64,000 nucleotides of DNA from Tremella fuciformis (GCA_032768795.1 CP136498.1:62001-126000), one strand, 5' to 3'. Positions 1 through 12,654 are shown, counted from the stretch's first letter. Translations and numbers: made by a program. The notes: generated by a model from the sequence alone, not told the origin.

Positions 1-918
1 GCCGTTCTCTCGCTTTGGCATCTCGCGCTACCATACTGGGTCGGATCACAAGGCCCATTCGGTGAACCCTGTCCTCTTCACCCATTCACTCGACTGCTTT
101 TCCAAGCTGCCCTACTCGTCATTCTCGCCAGCCTTATTAGCCGTGTCAAGAGTCAAGCTCTGTTGTCCAGTCTTTCGTCCTGTTCTCAACGGCTCGCTAG
201 GCTCGATGCGGCAGCGGCCGACTTGCGTCTCTAACGCTACTAGCAAAACCCCAAGCGCGGGAGAGTGGCCGTCAATATCAAAAGCCAAATTGGCGGGCGT
301 TTTTGCTGCGCTGAACCGACGGCCGAGTCCCCTGTTGTGTCGTAGTGGGTGTATCCTCGGTCCTCGCTCTTTCGCTGACTCCCAAAAGAATGCTCTCGTT
401 GAGCTCCCAGCCAGCTTGGAGAGGTCGATGCGGGCTATTGCCTATATCCGACAGCGACGGACGTTGAGACGCAATGGCCAGAGGTGTCCACGAGAACGGT
501 AATGGAGTCAGAGCACGATACTCTATGACGTGGCATCTCTGCTAGCCACTCTCCTTCCTTTCATCCCTCTTGCTCTCCTCTCTATCCTCTATCTCTCTCT
601 TTCAAGGATTCCGCTCTCATAGCGATCGCTCTTTCTGTTCTCGCCCGCCCGCCATCCCCGGGATCGCCGCGTAGGGTTCTCTGACAAAGGTTTTATCCCA
701 CTGGGTTTCCCCGCAGAGTTTTATCCCGCGCTTGTAGTAGTTAGCAACTCGGGCTCCGATGTGTCGCCCCTCGTGACCTCTGGAGCAAATGCACTTCTCC
801 GGTGTCGTTGGCGTCGGCATGAGCATCATGGCTTCATCTTGCGTGTCAGCTCCCGCCAAATACTTCGACCTGTCCCAGCCCGAAACCTTCAGCCAGCCCC
901 TCTGAGCGATTCAGACAC
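1..918. other. No gene recognised
   Basis: Open frames here are short, overlap on both strands and lack a consistent pattern of exons. A pyrimidine-rich tract lies near 545-605. I see no RNA gene, repeat or protein family that I could support. Confidence 0.4.
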
Positions 919-1730
919 CTACTCTGTCAGTCCTCGGCAAGGAATCATCGGTGGCCGTGGCGAGCGAGAAGGCAGCCGACGGCTATGGGGGCAAATGTCC
1001 TCCTCATGTTGTGCTTGGTCCCTCCATTCCTTGGGCTGATCCCGTCTCAATGTCCCTTGTCCCGGAGAGTTGTGGCTGAGGTTGCTGTGGGGGCGATGGC
1101 TGCGGGAGAGGCGGTTGCTGAGAAGCACTGGGAGGGTAGACGGGCGGATCCAACGCGAGGGGGATGACCTGTACTCAACGTCGCCGGCACTTGGAATGGG
1201 ACCGGGAACGGCCCGCTGGTGCCGCTCGTATTTGCGAACGCAGTCGAGCGTGACGGCGAGGACAAGTGGGAAAGGGTTGAGAGTAAGGATGGGCCGTTGA
1301 AGTGAGTCGAGCATCGCAGGACGACGACCCATCGCCGTCGACCAGTAGGCGCCGGCCCTTCCGATGGGTCTTGAAACTCGCAATACTTGGGCAGACTCGT
1401 CATAGCAGCGCAACCGGTAGTTGGACAGGATGGTAAATCAAGAGCGATGACTGCGCAAGGCTCCGAAGACCTGCAGTTAGCGGGGAGGCAATGGGGATGG
1501 GAGAAAGGATGATTTGAGAGATGGAGGCGGGAGAAGCAAGAACTCGCCTGAATGAACAGATGGTAAACCTTGCCCGTCTGTGGTATATGCGGTACGTCTG
1601 AATCGACCAAGATGACTCCTGAATGATTCGCCAACAGATACCCGCCCTTGTTGGCCAGGACCCAGATGTCATTCATCTTGGTCTTTGTGCCGTCCGATTT
1701 CCTAATCCTGGACGAAAGGCGTTGGTGCAC
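919..1730 (-). CDS. Possible exons of an unrecognised minus-strand gene
   Basis: Two overlapping minus-strand frames look more protein-like than their surroundings. The upstream one (from about 1730) includes the stretch MNDIWVLANKGGYLLANHSG and is followed by a plausible splice donor. The downstream one (about 1413 to 919) begins MRCYDESAQVLRVSRP and becomes rich in Ser, Pro and Arg. No family is recognised and the exon joins are not resolved. It could be the 3' part of the gene at 2102-3999 or a separate decayed gene. Confidence 0.22.
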
Positions 1731-2101
1731 GAAACGCTCAAGTCGCTCGAAATGCGTTTGACTGTTTTCAACGAGATATCACTGTGTAGACATCCGTTTT
1801 ACATGCAGTCCTCTACATCCCGCCCTGGAGAGGCTCCTGGTACAATCCAGCTGGCTCCGAGGCAGAAGTGGTGCGGGAGATACGTAGACGTGGCGGGTTT
1901 TACACCCCTCTTATCATACCTGTCCGAACGACATTGCGACCTGCGTAAATACTCCATCAGTATATTTGCATCATTCTGGTCGCGCTCCGCCTGTGGCACT
2001 CTGCGTGCTGCGTGCTGCGGGCCATGGGCGACTCCGTACTTTTTTGCATGTAGCAAAAGGGGGGTGCCGAACACTAGGCACAAATCGTTGGGTGTCCAAC
2101 T

Positions 2102-3999
2102 TCATTCCGAAGCTATCCCTGGCAATCCCATGCCCAACATCGCCGCCCATATCCCGCCCGTTGACACTGCTTTCTGCAAGTTTCGGGTGGCTCGCGCTTC
2201 CGCCAACAACCACCCAACGTGTTCACGCTTGATATCGATCATCAAGCTGTCGGGTTGGACCGCTTGGTACCGGTCAAAGACGCCCAAAGCCAAGGAGTTG
2301 TCTACTCCGTCTACGAACCGCGCTTGCAACGCATGTGCCGCCAGCACCGCAAACGGGCCGCTGACGGTGAAGCTCCGGTTGTCGTCGACCAAACCAAACT
2401 GCATCTTCAGCATTGTGTCTTCACGTGCCTCCCCAGCTGCGAGCAGAGAGACAAGCTGGGTGCTGATTGAACGTACCAGAGCGGGGACGTTGTGCACGGA
2501 GACGTCCCACAATCGTATGTCGGGATTGAAAGAGGGACCAGCGAGCCCAGTGGCACTGAGAAGCTCAAGCAGCTGGCAAGTCAGCAGGACGTACCTTGAT
2601 CATTCGGGGGCTAGGGAGACGTGGAGAGGCGGCGCGACAGACCTTCGGCGGCACTTCGTCGTTAAACGCCGCGTAACAATCGGAGACTTTGATGCCAGCT
2701 GGGAGCGTGACATAGAGCTGGATCTCGCGTATGCGTGGTCGGATGGCATAAGCGATGTAAGCCACCGCCTCAGCCCATGAGGACGAGAGCCGCGTGTTTT
2801 CGGGGGGTCCCCCATTGGATCTGCTCATGTCTTCCATGACCGCATCTTTTTCTCGCTCCTCCTGTTGGCAAGACCCCCTCCGCTCGCCGTTGAGCATTTT
2901 GCAATTGTGCATGGCGATTACACCAATGATGCTGCCGATCGTTGGAGGCGCAGAAGTCCAATCGGGCGAGTGCCAGCGCGAGTACGATGCCCGGAGGGCT
3001 TGCAAAGCAGGCTGTGCACCCGCTCCAGCGACCCAAGTGGTGCTGTCCGACGGCGAGGACGATGCAACTGGGTCGTGGGACATGTCCAGAACTGGCAGAG
3101 CTGGAACGACAAGGCAGACTTCGGTCGGATACGGAGTAGCCGTGTGGTTCGGAGTGAGGATGGCCATGCCCTGGCGCGTTCGGACATCGAGTTGAGCACG
3201 ATGCGTCATCAGCTCGATTTCGGCGAGCAGCAGCGCGACCGTTTCGGGTCGGTATTCGTGCCATCGTCCCACGAATTCCTTCATCAGGACATCGTTTATT
3301 CGAGTCTGATCGGAACGCTGTTGCGACAATGAGCTTGGCGAGGAGTCAACAAATAGACTGCTAGCCCAAGCACCCCATGTAGGAATTGTGGGTATCGCTC
3401 CCGGAAGCCTTGTCGAGGTTTGGCCCGTGCCGAATAAGTGCTCTCCATTCCCACGACTCTCCAAAAGCAGACGGACAAGCTCGTCCGCCTCGGACAAGAG
3501 GGAGGAGCCTTCCTCTCCTTGTCCAGCTTGATGCTCTGCCGAAAATGGGGCAAGGGACAGACGAGGCACGTGGAGTTTGAGCAATTGTTTAACGCGCAGA
3601 GCGATCAAATCATGGCGGAACTCGTGCAAGTTTGCAGCCCGTATGCCCACGGATGCCGTCCACAGATCTTCCAGATATCCGAAGTGGGGCGCGATCGCTT
3701 TGACTCGTTCAGCAATAGCCTCAGTCTCGTCCGGTTCGAGCTTGAGGTGGGGATAGTGCTGACGGAGAGCGAGAACCATGAGCTCTCGGTAACGGCCGTC
3801 TTGGCATATATTGTTTATGAGCGGTCCTATTATCGGATCGGAATGTCTGTCAGCCGGTGCCAGACAGATAGACACACATGGGCCGAAGCAGACAGCCACA
3901 TGGAAAGAAAAGGAAGGGAAGGAGCAGGGGTTAAGGCAGACTGCGCGAGAGGTGCGTTGAACTCACGTCACCCGAGGAGTGAGCGCTTGCCACGTCCAT
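2102..3999 (-). CDS. Unrecognised multi-exon protein
   Basis: A likely start (MDVASAHSSGD) lies at 3999, followed by a GTGAGT donor. A long open stretch from about 3880 to 2600 reads like a natural protein, including RELMVLALRQHYPHLKLEPD and a helical segment rich in Leu and Arg. A further exon at 2512-2102 ends in a stop after GMGLPGIASE. The middle part is low complexity (Ser, Pro, Thr). I do not recognise the family and see no signal peptide or membrane segment. The exon 1 to exon 2 phase does not join cleanly, so either the start or an intron is misplaced, or the gene is damaged. Confidence 0.4.
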
Positions 4000-4266
4000 T
4001 CTGACCTGGATCGAAGTTGAGATTGAGCTCGGATTTGGGGTTGAAGTTGGGTGTGAGAATGGGATCCTCAACGGAACCCGGGAAGAAGGGGAGGGGGCGT
4101 TCGGTTTTTGGAAGTCTAGCCAAACACCAAGCCTATTTTCTGTCGAGCAGTCTTGACAGGCCTATTGGTCCATCGGGGAAGTACTCGAGTCGAGTACGTG
4201 GTAGGCTTGTCACGCCTAATCTCTGTCAAAATAGGCATCTGGTTGTCAACTCCTGCTCTGTTCGTT

Positions 4267-4364
4267 TTCTCTTGCTCTTTGCTCTTGCTCTTTGCTCTTG
4301 CTCTTTGCTCTTGCTCTTTGCTCTCTCTCTTTGCTTTCGCTCTTGCTGTCACTCTAGCTCTAGC
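4267..4364 (+). promoter_or_regulatory. Pyrimidine-rich tandem repeat upstream of the JmjC gene
   Basis: A 12-bp unit close to TTGCTCTTTGCT is repeated about five times and runs into CT-rich sequence ending directly before the ATG at 4365. CT-rich tracts are common in fungal core promoters and 5' leaders. A regulatory role is inferred from position only. Confidence 0.4.
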
Positions 4365-7300
4365 ATGATCGATCCTCGACCCACACCTCTCGAAATGCAA
4401 TTAGTCCGCACTCTCATCGCGCATGCCGCCATACCTCATACGAATGATGACGGCAATGGTGATGACGTGCATCTCAGCCGCCTCCTTTCCGACATTGCCG
4501 CCTGTGTTGTCAGTAGCAGACTCTGTAAGGTCGTCATGCTTCCACCAGAGCTCTGCGAACGGGTCGAGGCGGTCTCATCATCTTTGCAGAGACGTGCGGT
4601 GCTGCCAAGGGTGTGGTTACGGGAGATATTCCAGTTGATTACCGGTATAGACGTCGGCCACGTAGGCGATCAGGCGTAAGTCGGCATTCCCTCCAGCCCA
4701 TCGAGCTATCAATGTACTCGCGCCTGGAAATATCTGCCTCTTCACCTCTCGGGCAGCAGAAGGCAGCATAGTCCGGGAGACTGACGATCAGTCTTATGCT
4801 CCGAGCTCCGAGTTCAGCTGTAGGCGCCCTCCCCTTCCACTTGTACCTGCGATTGTGTGTAGCACATCTCCCGACGACAGCACCTACCACGACTGCTCCC
4901 GAACAGCGCATCAGCTGTATCTCTAACGCGGTCGACCCCGAGAGGTCCGGATTGGATACCCTTAGTTTCTACCACTTCAATCGCTTCCTGGTCAAGCAAG
5001 CCGCCTACAGCATGCAGCGACTGCCCCAGCAATTGATCGACACATGCAGCGCGTACATCAACTCGACAAGAGCTCCCGCATCAGAAGCAACAGCCGTAGC
5101 TCAAAGGAGTGTAAATGGGCAGCATTCGTCCCCGATCACTTCTTCCGTTTCATCACAACGACTCTCTCACACACCGTTTCGCGGCTATAAAAGAGAGGGC
5201 ACGCCTGACCATATCGCTTCATTGTGTGACATCTCCGACACTCTGCGTATTGGTTCCGGCGGCGCATCCTCTGCATGTCAAGACGGCGGGCAGGCTTTTG
5301 TGCTGCAGAGACCGGCATCCAGCCAGACATTCAAGAGCACTTGTGCCGCCAAGATTGTCAAGTCTGTTAATGTCAAGAAAGGAAGCCGCAAGAGGAAGAG
5401 GGAGTCCCCACCGAACCCGTGTGTTGAGGCCTTGAATGGGCTCTTCGGACGAATCGATGTACCAACAGGTAAGTGTACATACAACTTTCTTCCCAATGCA
5501 TGACTGACAGACACAGACGTCGTGAAGCAGATCCCCGCGTCACTCTTGCCAGTCTCGGACACGACTCACGCTTTCTTGCGAAACGTGATGCATGAAGGCA
5601 AACCTATATTGATCAATCTGGACCACCCCTGGCCCGCGACCGATCGCGAGGTCAAAGAGCTCGCCGACTCGCACCTCACTTGGCCAATCTCCCAAGCGGC
5701 AGACGGGGAGCTGTCTCACATCTCGGAGTGGGGTCGAGACATGCAGTTCACCGTTGTTGGTGAGCCGCTTCGGGATCCTCATCCTTCTCTTGGCTATAGA
5801 CCGTACCTTGTCTCGAGAAGAACAGCTCATACCACACACGCTACGCGCGTGCCGGCCCGCCCCCCGCCCTCCCCCCTCCCTCCCTCTCGCCCGACCCGCG
5901 GTTACTCAGAGGAAGACTGATGAGTGACAGACTGCTTGCAACAATCGGACATGAGGTGGAACGGAAAGAAAGTCCAGCTCGAGTTCTCGTGCAGTCTCAA
6001 AGAGAAGACTCCATCGCGACCTCATAACTTGCTATCCTCAGAGCTGTCGAGCACCGCCATCGGCAACCGCATATTCCCGGCCAAATTTGCCCGCCAAGCT
6101 TGCTGGGCCACACGATTCGGGTCCGTCCCGCTTGGAAAGGGCGCACCGGGTAATCATCGGTATTACATAGTGCGTGGGCCACTTCTCTTCATCCGTCAAT
6201 TTGAGCCGCTATGCACCCAAGGGAGAAAGCAACCAAGTGGCCGAGATGATCGAGGCTGACGACCGCAGTTGAGCGATGCTGGCGCGATGACCGTGAGTTC
6301 GAAAGCATTGGAGCAGTTCGGACATTCAATATTGACAATGGCCAGGACTGGCACGTTGATTTCTCCGCCAACACCAATCTCGCTCGCGTTGTCAGGGGCC
6401 ACAAGGCGAGTACTGACTGAAAGAGAATGGTTTCTACCGAGGACAACGACTGACAGGACTAGGTGTTCTATTTTCTTGAACCGAGCGCAGCAAATCTGCG
6501 GAATGTAGTGAAGAGTGAGTCTGGACGTAGGTCTGGGACAATTGTACTGTTACTTACCGTTCCCCCAGCAAAGTACACCTCTCCCCGTGTCCCATTCGAT
6601 CTCAAGGACAAGGCCGTCTTCAAAGTCGATGTGCGTGCTGGACAAGCCCTGTCAGTATCTGCTTGCGATTCACCTCCATCACTCCCACATATCCTAACAA
6701 GGCTGCTCTAAGGGTTGAAGCCGCAAGGTGTGGGAGTCGAGGAAACGTTGTCTGTGAGTTGTAAAAGCGAGGCTGACACGACCTCAGTCTCCTACCAGGT
6801 GGCTGGATTCACTGCGTCGAGACAAGAGAGCCATCCGAGATGATAGTGTCCGACTTCTTGCACGACTACAACTTGATACGACGTGAGTTGTTGATCTGAC
6901 ATACACACTCTGCGCAGTCTCGCAGCTGATGGGCAGAGATTGAGGTTTTCAGGCTAGAGAGAGAGTTTGCGGGCATCGATGGACTTCAGGATGACTTTGT
7001 GCTGTAAGTTGCGGTCACGCTTTCTCCTTGTTAGAGGGGGTGATGCGGATCTGCTGATCGAGAAAACCAGACTCAACTTTCTCGCGGCTATCGATATTGC
7101 GGATCGCATCAGCAGCATCACGATGATGATTCGTCAAGAGCGGTCTATGGACGTGAGCATGGCGACAGAAGACAGACATCATGCGCCCGCAAATCTCGCG
7201 CGTTTGAGGGAAGGCGAGAGTCCATTGTCGTCGACGAGCCGGACAGAAGGTGCGCGGGGGCATGACCCTTCCCCCTTTGCCATTCCGACTTCCGATCATG

Positions 7301-7659
7301 TTCAACAAACACCTGGCAGCGAGTCGCAGCCGACGCACGACGATACACCGGACCTTACCCCTTCGACGGTCACTGGCATGATGGCGCTACTACCCGATCG
7401 CAAGTCTCTTCTTGTTCTTGCGCAATTCATTCAAGACGAAACACAAGAGATCATTCACTCGATCACGGCATATCTCCAGGTCTTTGGTCCGGGGCTAGCG
7501 GCGTCCCCTGCGATAGAAGGTCGTCCCCGTCGCCCTGGGCATCGGGCAATAAGACTACTGCAAGCCAAAGGGATTGTCGACGCCGAATCCATCATCCGGC
7601 ACGTCGCCAAGGTCTGCGATGCTCTTCGTCGATCAGATGAGGTACGTGCTCTTATGTGA
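4365..7659 (+). CDS. JmjC-domain protein, KDM2/JHDM1-like histone demethylase
   Basis: Predicted exons 4365-4675, 4792-5468, 5517-5759 and 5931 to about 6170 keep one reading frame across GT-AG introns. Later exons carry the JmjC domain. DWHVDF at 6349-6363 gives the iron-binding HxD. RGHK joins VFYFLEPSAANL at 6463, matching the family's GxKVxxxxxPTxxNL region. GWIHCVE near 6804-6822 supplies the distal His, followed by a DFLHDYNL segment. The intron before 6463 appears to be GC-AG. The C-terminal part (about 6967-7659) is Ser/Thr-rich, then helical. The family removes methyl groups from histone lysines in the nucleus using Fe(II) and 2-oxoglutarate. The N-terminal 300 residues are not recognised. 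The exon boundary near 6170-6270 is uncertain, so damage cannot be excluded. Confidence 0.62.
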
Positions 7660-8003
7660 TACCGTCTCTCCATCGTGGGAAATGTGGGAGCAAGTGTGGG
7701 GATTGTAAGCGGCCTTGTCGGCGGAAGGAAACCAGCACACGTATACGAACCCAGCTGCCTGTGCCCAAGATGCATTTTGACTGATCCCCTAGTGCCATGA
7801 AAAGGACTGCGTCGTCATGATCTGACAAACGGTACGGCGGCCAGGAGAATGCATCGAGATAATGTACGACGCAATAAGCTGGAGCAGCCGTCAGGATGAA
7901 TATGATCGTAAAATCATGCGGCAGGAAACGGGCTTGAAATAGGTTTGATTCACCCTGCACAGCAAACCACTGCCCACAACGCTGACGACAAATCACAACG
8001 ACA

Positions 8004-9930
8004 CTAAACCTCGTCGAAAAGGGCATTGCCGCTGGGCTGCACGTCCAGCGTCTCAAGGTCATCACGATCCTCGTCCATATCTTCGTCCTCGTCCTCTGAC
8101 TCCTGGTCCTCACAATCCGACGGCCGCGGGGTCACGACATGAAACGGTGCTTCGCCGTCACGGACAGCATATCTATCCTGATCGAGTGCAGCATGGATTT
8201 TCCAGGCCAGCTGACGTAAGAGTTGGTGCGCCTCTTTCGACGTGAGAGTGCGAGAATAGGGGGCGATGTAAGGGACCTGTGGGAGCCATACGCCAAACAA
8301 ATAGCCGCGGTCGCTCGGGAGGGTGATGGGAGGCAGTGCTACGACCAGACAGGGGGAGTTGAGGGCGACAGTGGTAAATCGCACCATCGAAGACATCCAC
8401 ACAAAGTTCTCAGCCGACCTTTCGTCAGCCAACATATACACCTCGTCCACGTCGATCCAATGATTACGACCTACCACTCGAGATTATTTTGCAGCCACCA
8501 AACGGACGCTTCTTGCTGCTTTGGGACCACTAGGACCCGACTGACTGTAAGCTCCGCCCATCAAACCCCCACTTCACGGATCGCATGTCCAGAGGCATGA
8601 CTCACATCAAGCATTCCAGACCCCGCGCTGCATGGTCTGCGACGGCGGCCTGGTATGCTAGATTGGGCATTCGGATATATCTAGGGCGAGGCGGTACCGT
8701 TGTTGTTGTTGGCAAGGCTGTTCTCTCTTCGCTGAGCGAGACTTCTTGAGGATCTTGATCGGTGCATTCGAATTGAATCTGCCGTTGTCCATCCAGGTTA
8801 GCATCGTCGCCGCCGAGGAAAGCGACATGGAGGCGCTGGCGAAGGCAGGTCTCTAACTCGGCCGAACAGGCGACCGGATTGACGTTGGTTGAGTCGGGAT
8901 CCCCGGTGGCGGCTTTCGTCATTAGGGTCATGTCGTCAAGGTGTACCCAGCCCATCCCCGGTCCCCACCACCGTTTGCTCTCAGTGATACCGGTGCCGGG
9001 ATCTGCGAAATGAAGAGTGCTTGCGATATAGGTTGGTCGGTCGTCCCGATCCCAACCGGTGAAGCCTGGGGTATGATGCGTCTTGCCTACTTCGTATGCT
9101 TCTTCGATCGAGTCCTCGGACCTTTCAACCGAGGTGGAAGGGTTATGAGCGGCAATCTTCTCCCCAGCTTTGTAAGGAATGGTAGCAAATGTGCGGTATG
9201 GAATCCTGTTTTCAGTCAGCTCGTGATCTCTTCAACGGCCGATCTCAGAATGATGTGTGCACCTGTACCACCGCTGCTTTTATCTCGATGGCACAAAGGT
9301 AGCAGCAGGGTAAGGCGGAAGGACGGATGTTCCAGACCGATCGATGCTTACCACACCCCAATCGACTCTAAGGTAGGAGCCATCTCGCCCCTCCTCTGTT
9401 TGCCCACATTCTCGTTCGCGGAATAGATGTCGCCTCGGAGGAGGAAGTAGAGTCGCTCCTGGGCACCCGCCCATGGGATCAGAGCAGACCTGATCAGTCA
9501 GCGCTACACAGCCCTTCTCCTTCTTCTTGACGGTCGTCGTCGTCGCCTTGACCGTTTTCTACTCGCCCCTCTGACGAGGCACCTGTTTCTCTGACACAAT
9601 CCTCGTCGCTCTTCCCACTTCTTCCACTGGCTGTTCACCGGGCTGTCTCGGAGGACAGTCGCCGTCGACCTCCACCTCAGGCATTGGTGCTCATACGCTC
9701 GAGCCAGCAGCTGCACAGATGAGAGGTGACCGGTGCAAGAATAACAGCGATGGCGAAATGGTAAGCGTGTTGGAGGAAGAAGGCGAGACATGGATTCAAA
9801 GAAGTCTGAATGGGAGGATCACTTACCCGCAGACGACGCGACGACGGGAGCCGCGAAAATCGCATGCCACTTCCCTCGTGACATGAGCGGCCATTTCGGC
9901 GGTGAGTCGTCGCCGTACAATCTTGACCAT
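8004..9930 (-). CDS. Unrecognised multi-exon protein with acidic C-terminus
   Basis: The likely start is the ATG at 9930 (MVKIVRRRLTAEMAAHVTRE), followed by a GTAAGT donor near 9831. Further exons include RLYFLLRGDIYSANEN near 9450-9370. A long open block at about 9210-8602 contains HHTPGFTGWDRDDRPTY and GMGWVHLDDMTLM. The last exon is 8477-8004 and ends in an Asp/Glu-rich tail (EDQESEDEDEDMDEDRDD) before a short terminal segment. Several introns are bounded by GT-AG. No known domain is recognised. It is divergent from the JmjC gene, with its end 345 bp from that gene's stop, so the two are convergent. Confidence 0.5.
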
Positions 9931-10474
9931 GGCGGGAATGATGAGGCTAGCAGAACGAAGTCAGACCGGTGATGAAGCGCCGCTAGTTACGAGTAACGTC
10001 AACCATCCCCTTTAACTAGGTAAGTAAATGTAACGTCGCTGACACGCCGTCTTATTGACCTCGGATGCCTATCCTTTGGATTGCCTCGCAAGCCTACCAC
10101 CTCCTTGCTTTCACAGGCACGCTGTCAGTTCGATCACCCTTAACCGTGCTTCGCCCGGAATAAACACCCCCCCTCTCCCCTTATGGACGCCTCTCATCCC
10201 CTTATACACTCTGAGACATGCTTTCGTGCATGTAGAGCACCATCTACAGCCCCATGAGGATAGCAGGCGGTGTATAAGACCTCTCTGGACCGTCCTGGAT
10301 GGTATTTGAAGGCTGACAAGCTGCCTGGCAGCCTCTGCGGACGGCTCCTTCGGACAGAAGTTGAATGGCCTGTTGCGAGACCGCAGGCGTGCTGAAGTGT
10401 TGTTGTCCCACATTGGACACTGTCATTCCCTTGCGATGGCTCTTGATTTGTTCCAGCTCTTCCTTGGCTAAGAT
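9931..10474. other. No confident gene; possible coding remnant
   Basis: The minus strand at about 10474-10290 has a protein-like run (AKEELEQIKSHRKGM) that is cut by the LTR-Y insertion. After removing LTR-Y the frame may continue at 11243. The product is not recognised. The rest of this interval shows nothing I can support. Confidence 0.3.
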
Positions 10475-10849
10475 CTCACTGTCACGCTGGGGTCGGATGT
10501 ACGAGGAGTGACCTTGAGGGTTGAGGGGTAAGTCTCTGACTTGTCTGAACGAGAGTGACTGAGGGTACTGAGGTTGTTGGGTTTGAACCAACTGTGTGAC
10601 TTTGTACAAGGAAGTACAAGATACATCGCTGAAGAAGAAAAGCAATGTCAAACGAACTACAGGGTTTATATAGTCTACCTAGAGAAAACTACCTATATCA
10701 CTGATATAGGTTCGCCCGAAATCTCTATCTATTCTCATCATATCTTTCATATTTGCATGCTCTGCTCTGATGCCTTGTGATCTCCTATTCTCCTATATTC
10801 TCTTCTATTCTCATGCTCTAACAATGAGAATATAGGATATTTTCTATGA

Positions 10850-11048
10850 GACCGGTCTAGTTCTCTATGAGGATATGCTAGTTCTCTATGAGATATACTA
10901 GTTCTCAGTGAGAGTATGCTAGTTCTCTGTGAGAGTATGCTAGTTCTCTGTGAGAATATGCTAGTTCTCTGTGAGATATACTAGTTCTCAGTGAGAGTAT
11001 GCTAGTTCTCTGTGAGAGTATGCTAGTTCTCTGTGAGAGTATGCTAGT
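10850..11048. repeat. 21-bp tandem repeat within LTR-Y
   Basis: About nine copies of a 20-21 bp unit close to CTAGTTCTCTGTGAGAGTAT, with minor variants. One more unit follows the nested small LTR at 11200. The partial LTR-Y copy at 56400-56640 ends before this position, so the array may be specific to this copy or lost from the other. Confidence 0.85.
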
Positions 11049-11199
11049 TGTCATGACGGGCAATGACACATCAGCTCGGTAGCCCTGTTATATACCAATG
11101 GGCCCTGGTTTGGGATTAACCAGAGCGTTGGCTGCAGAATTCCTTTTATGGTTTAAGGTGCCTCACCCTTGGAGGGGGTTGGAGAGCGAGTTTGTGACA
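11049..11199 (+). mobile_element. 151-bp small solo LTR (miniature family)
   Basis: Starts TGTCATGACGGGCAATGACA, an imperfect palindrome, and ends GTTTGTGACA. TSD CTAGT at 11044-11048 and 11200-11204. It is inserted in the tandem array of LTR-Y. The sequence matches 13040-13190 in inverted orientation along its whole length. It is interpreted as a solo LTR of a TRIM-like element related to TRIM-A. Confidence 0.75.
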
Positions 11200-11801
11200 C
11201 TAGTTCTCTGTGAGAATATAGCTTTTATTGCGAGTCATGACACTCACGCTCCGATAAGGCGACTTTGGCCTATGCAGTCTTTAGGCAGTCTGATAGAGAG
11301 GAAAGTGCCTCTTGGTGGATGTTTGCAGGCTATTGGAATCTTGCATGAAGTTGCTGTTCTCTGTCATGAGGGATCCCAGAGGGGTGCAGTAAGGGGTGCG
11401 GGATTGCCAAAGAAGGCGTTGCACGCAGCTCAATGTGGCCAATGACAAGTGACTGTTCAAGCGCCCAGATACTGGCCTTTCCAAATCCGGACTTTATGAG
11501 CTTGTGTAATGACCCTACAACTCGGCTCATAACACAAACGACACATCAGCCACAGTCAACACTTATACCGGCGATCACCGACAAAACACTATACTTATTC
11601 CACCGACCCAAGCCACCATCAATACTTTTATTGATGAACTTCCCTGGCGTCAGTACTTTTCCCGGTGACCTGGCTCACCGACCTCAAGCCCCCTTACCAT
11701 TCCGAGTAATACAGTACAAGCCACTGCAGCAAGGAGAATCGCTTGCAGTCGAGGAATATTGAGTGCTGGGAAACTTTTCATGCGGAATGGGTGGCAAATA
11801 G

Positions 11802-12649
11802 TGTCACGCTGTCACGGGGGGTTCCACACCTGAAGAGCGGTGTGGCGAGAATGTACGCGAAGGTACAACGAGGTTGCCCGGGGGCTTAGTCTCTGGCTCG
11901 CAAAGCCTAGAAGTCTGCCTTAGGACGAGAGTGTTGGGCGAAACCAACTGTGTGACTTAACTGTAGAAGAAAGTACAGTAGAGATCCATCGCTAGAGAAG
12001 AAGGGGGTCAGAGGCAAAACCTCTGGGTTTATATCCCCTTCACATGACTACAGGAGGGACTAAATAAAGAGTATCGCTTATCAAGCGAGTGGAGGTATAA
12101 GAGCGTGTATCCCGTATATACTTGGTTTGGTACCTTCGTATATCTGAGTACCTTCGTATATCTGAGATGGCTTGAAGCCTAACTCTGATGTACCTAGATC
12201 ACGAGAACGCGAGAATCCGAGAACACGAGAAACTAGAATAAGTGAAGCGTGCGCTATCAAACCTCAGTGGTTGACCTGAATGACAGGTCTAGGAAGAGTT
12301 GTCGATCATGTCAACTGCCAAGTGGTACATTGTCGACCCTGTCGATCGAGTGGGAACGCTTTGTCGACTCTGTCGATTGAGTGGGGACACTTTGTCGATC
12401 ATGTCGACCCATTGTCGATTGTGTCGGTTGGCCAGAGAATATTTGTCGATCTTGTCGATCGACCAGAAATCCAAGTTACAGATGGGAGCGCACCGGAGCG
12501 CACAGAGGAGCGCACAGGACCGCACAGCGGACCGCACATGACCGCACATGGGGCGCACAGGACCGCACTTGGAGCGCACAAGAGCGCACACGGAGCGCAC
12601 GGAGCGCACAGGTTGTTTTGGCTGGTTGCTGGCTTGGCTGGTCATGACA
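11802..12649 (-). mobile_element. Solo LTR, family LTR-X
   Basis: Starts TGTCACGCTGTCACGGGG and ends GGCTGGTCATGACA, with TSD AATAG at 11797-11801 and 12650-12654. The ends may equally be GTGTCAC...CATGAC with TSD AAATA. A minus-strand TATA (GATATAAACC) near 12040 is followed by AGCGATGGATC, related to the Chr-C transcript start. It contains two simple arrays: TTGTCGATC-type repeats at about 12298-12470 and GCGCACA-type repeats at about 12487-12612. A second copy is at 19437-20243. Confidence 0.75.
12487..12612. repeat. GAGCGCACA-type imperfect tandem repeat in LTR-X
   Basis: About a dozen 9-11 bp units built on GAGCGCACAG or GACCGCACA. The same array occurs in the second LTR-X copy at about 20083-20205, so it belongs to the LTR itself. 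Confidence 0.75.
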
Positions 12650-12654
12650 AATAG

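Larger units (their letters stand above)
10480..11242 (-). mobile_element. Solo LTR, family LTR-Y, with nested small LTR
   Basis: Starts TGTCACGCTGG and ends GAGTCATGACA, flanked by the 5-bp TSD CTCAC at 10475-10479 and 11243-11247. A minus-strand TATA-like sequence (CTATATAAACC) sits near 10650, with AGCGATGTATC about 35 bp downstream, an arrangement like the Chr-C LTR. About 607 bp remain after removing the nested element 11049-11199 and its TSD. A truncated second copy lies at 56400-56640. Confidence 0.75.

Noticed and set aside
10850..11048. Regular 21-bp repeats as a possible CRISPR array
   Set aside because: Units are contiguous with no unique spacers, and the context is eukaryotic. 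It is a tandem repeat in an LTR.
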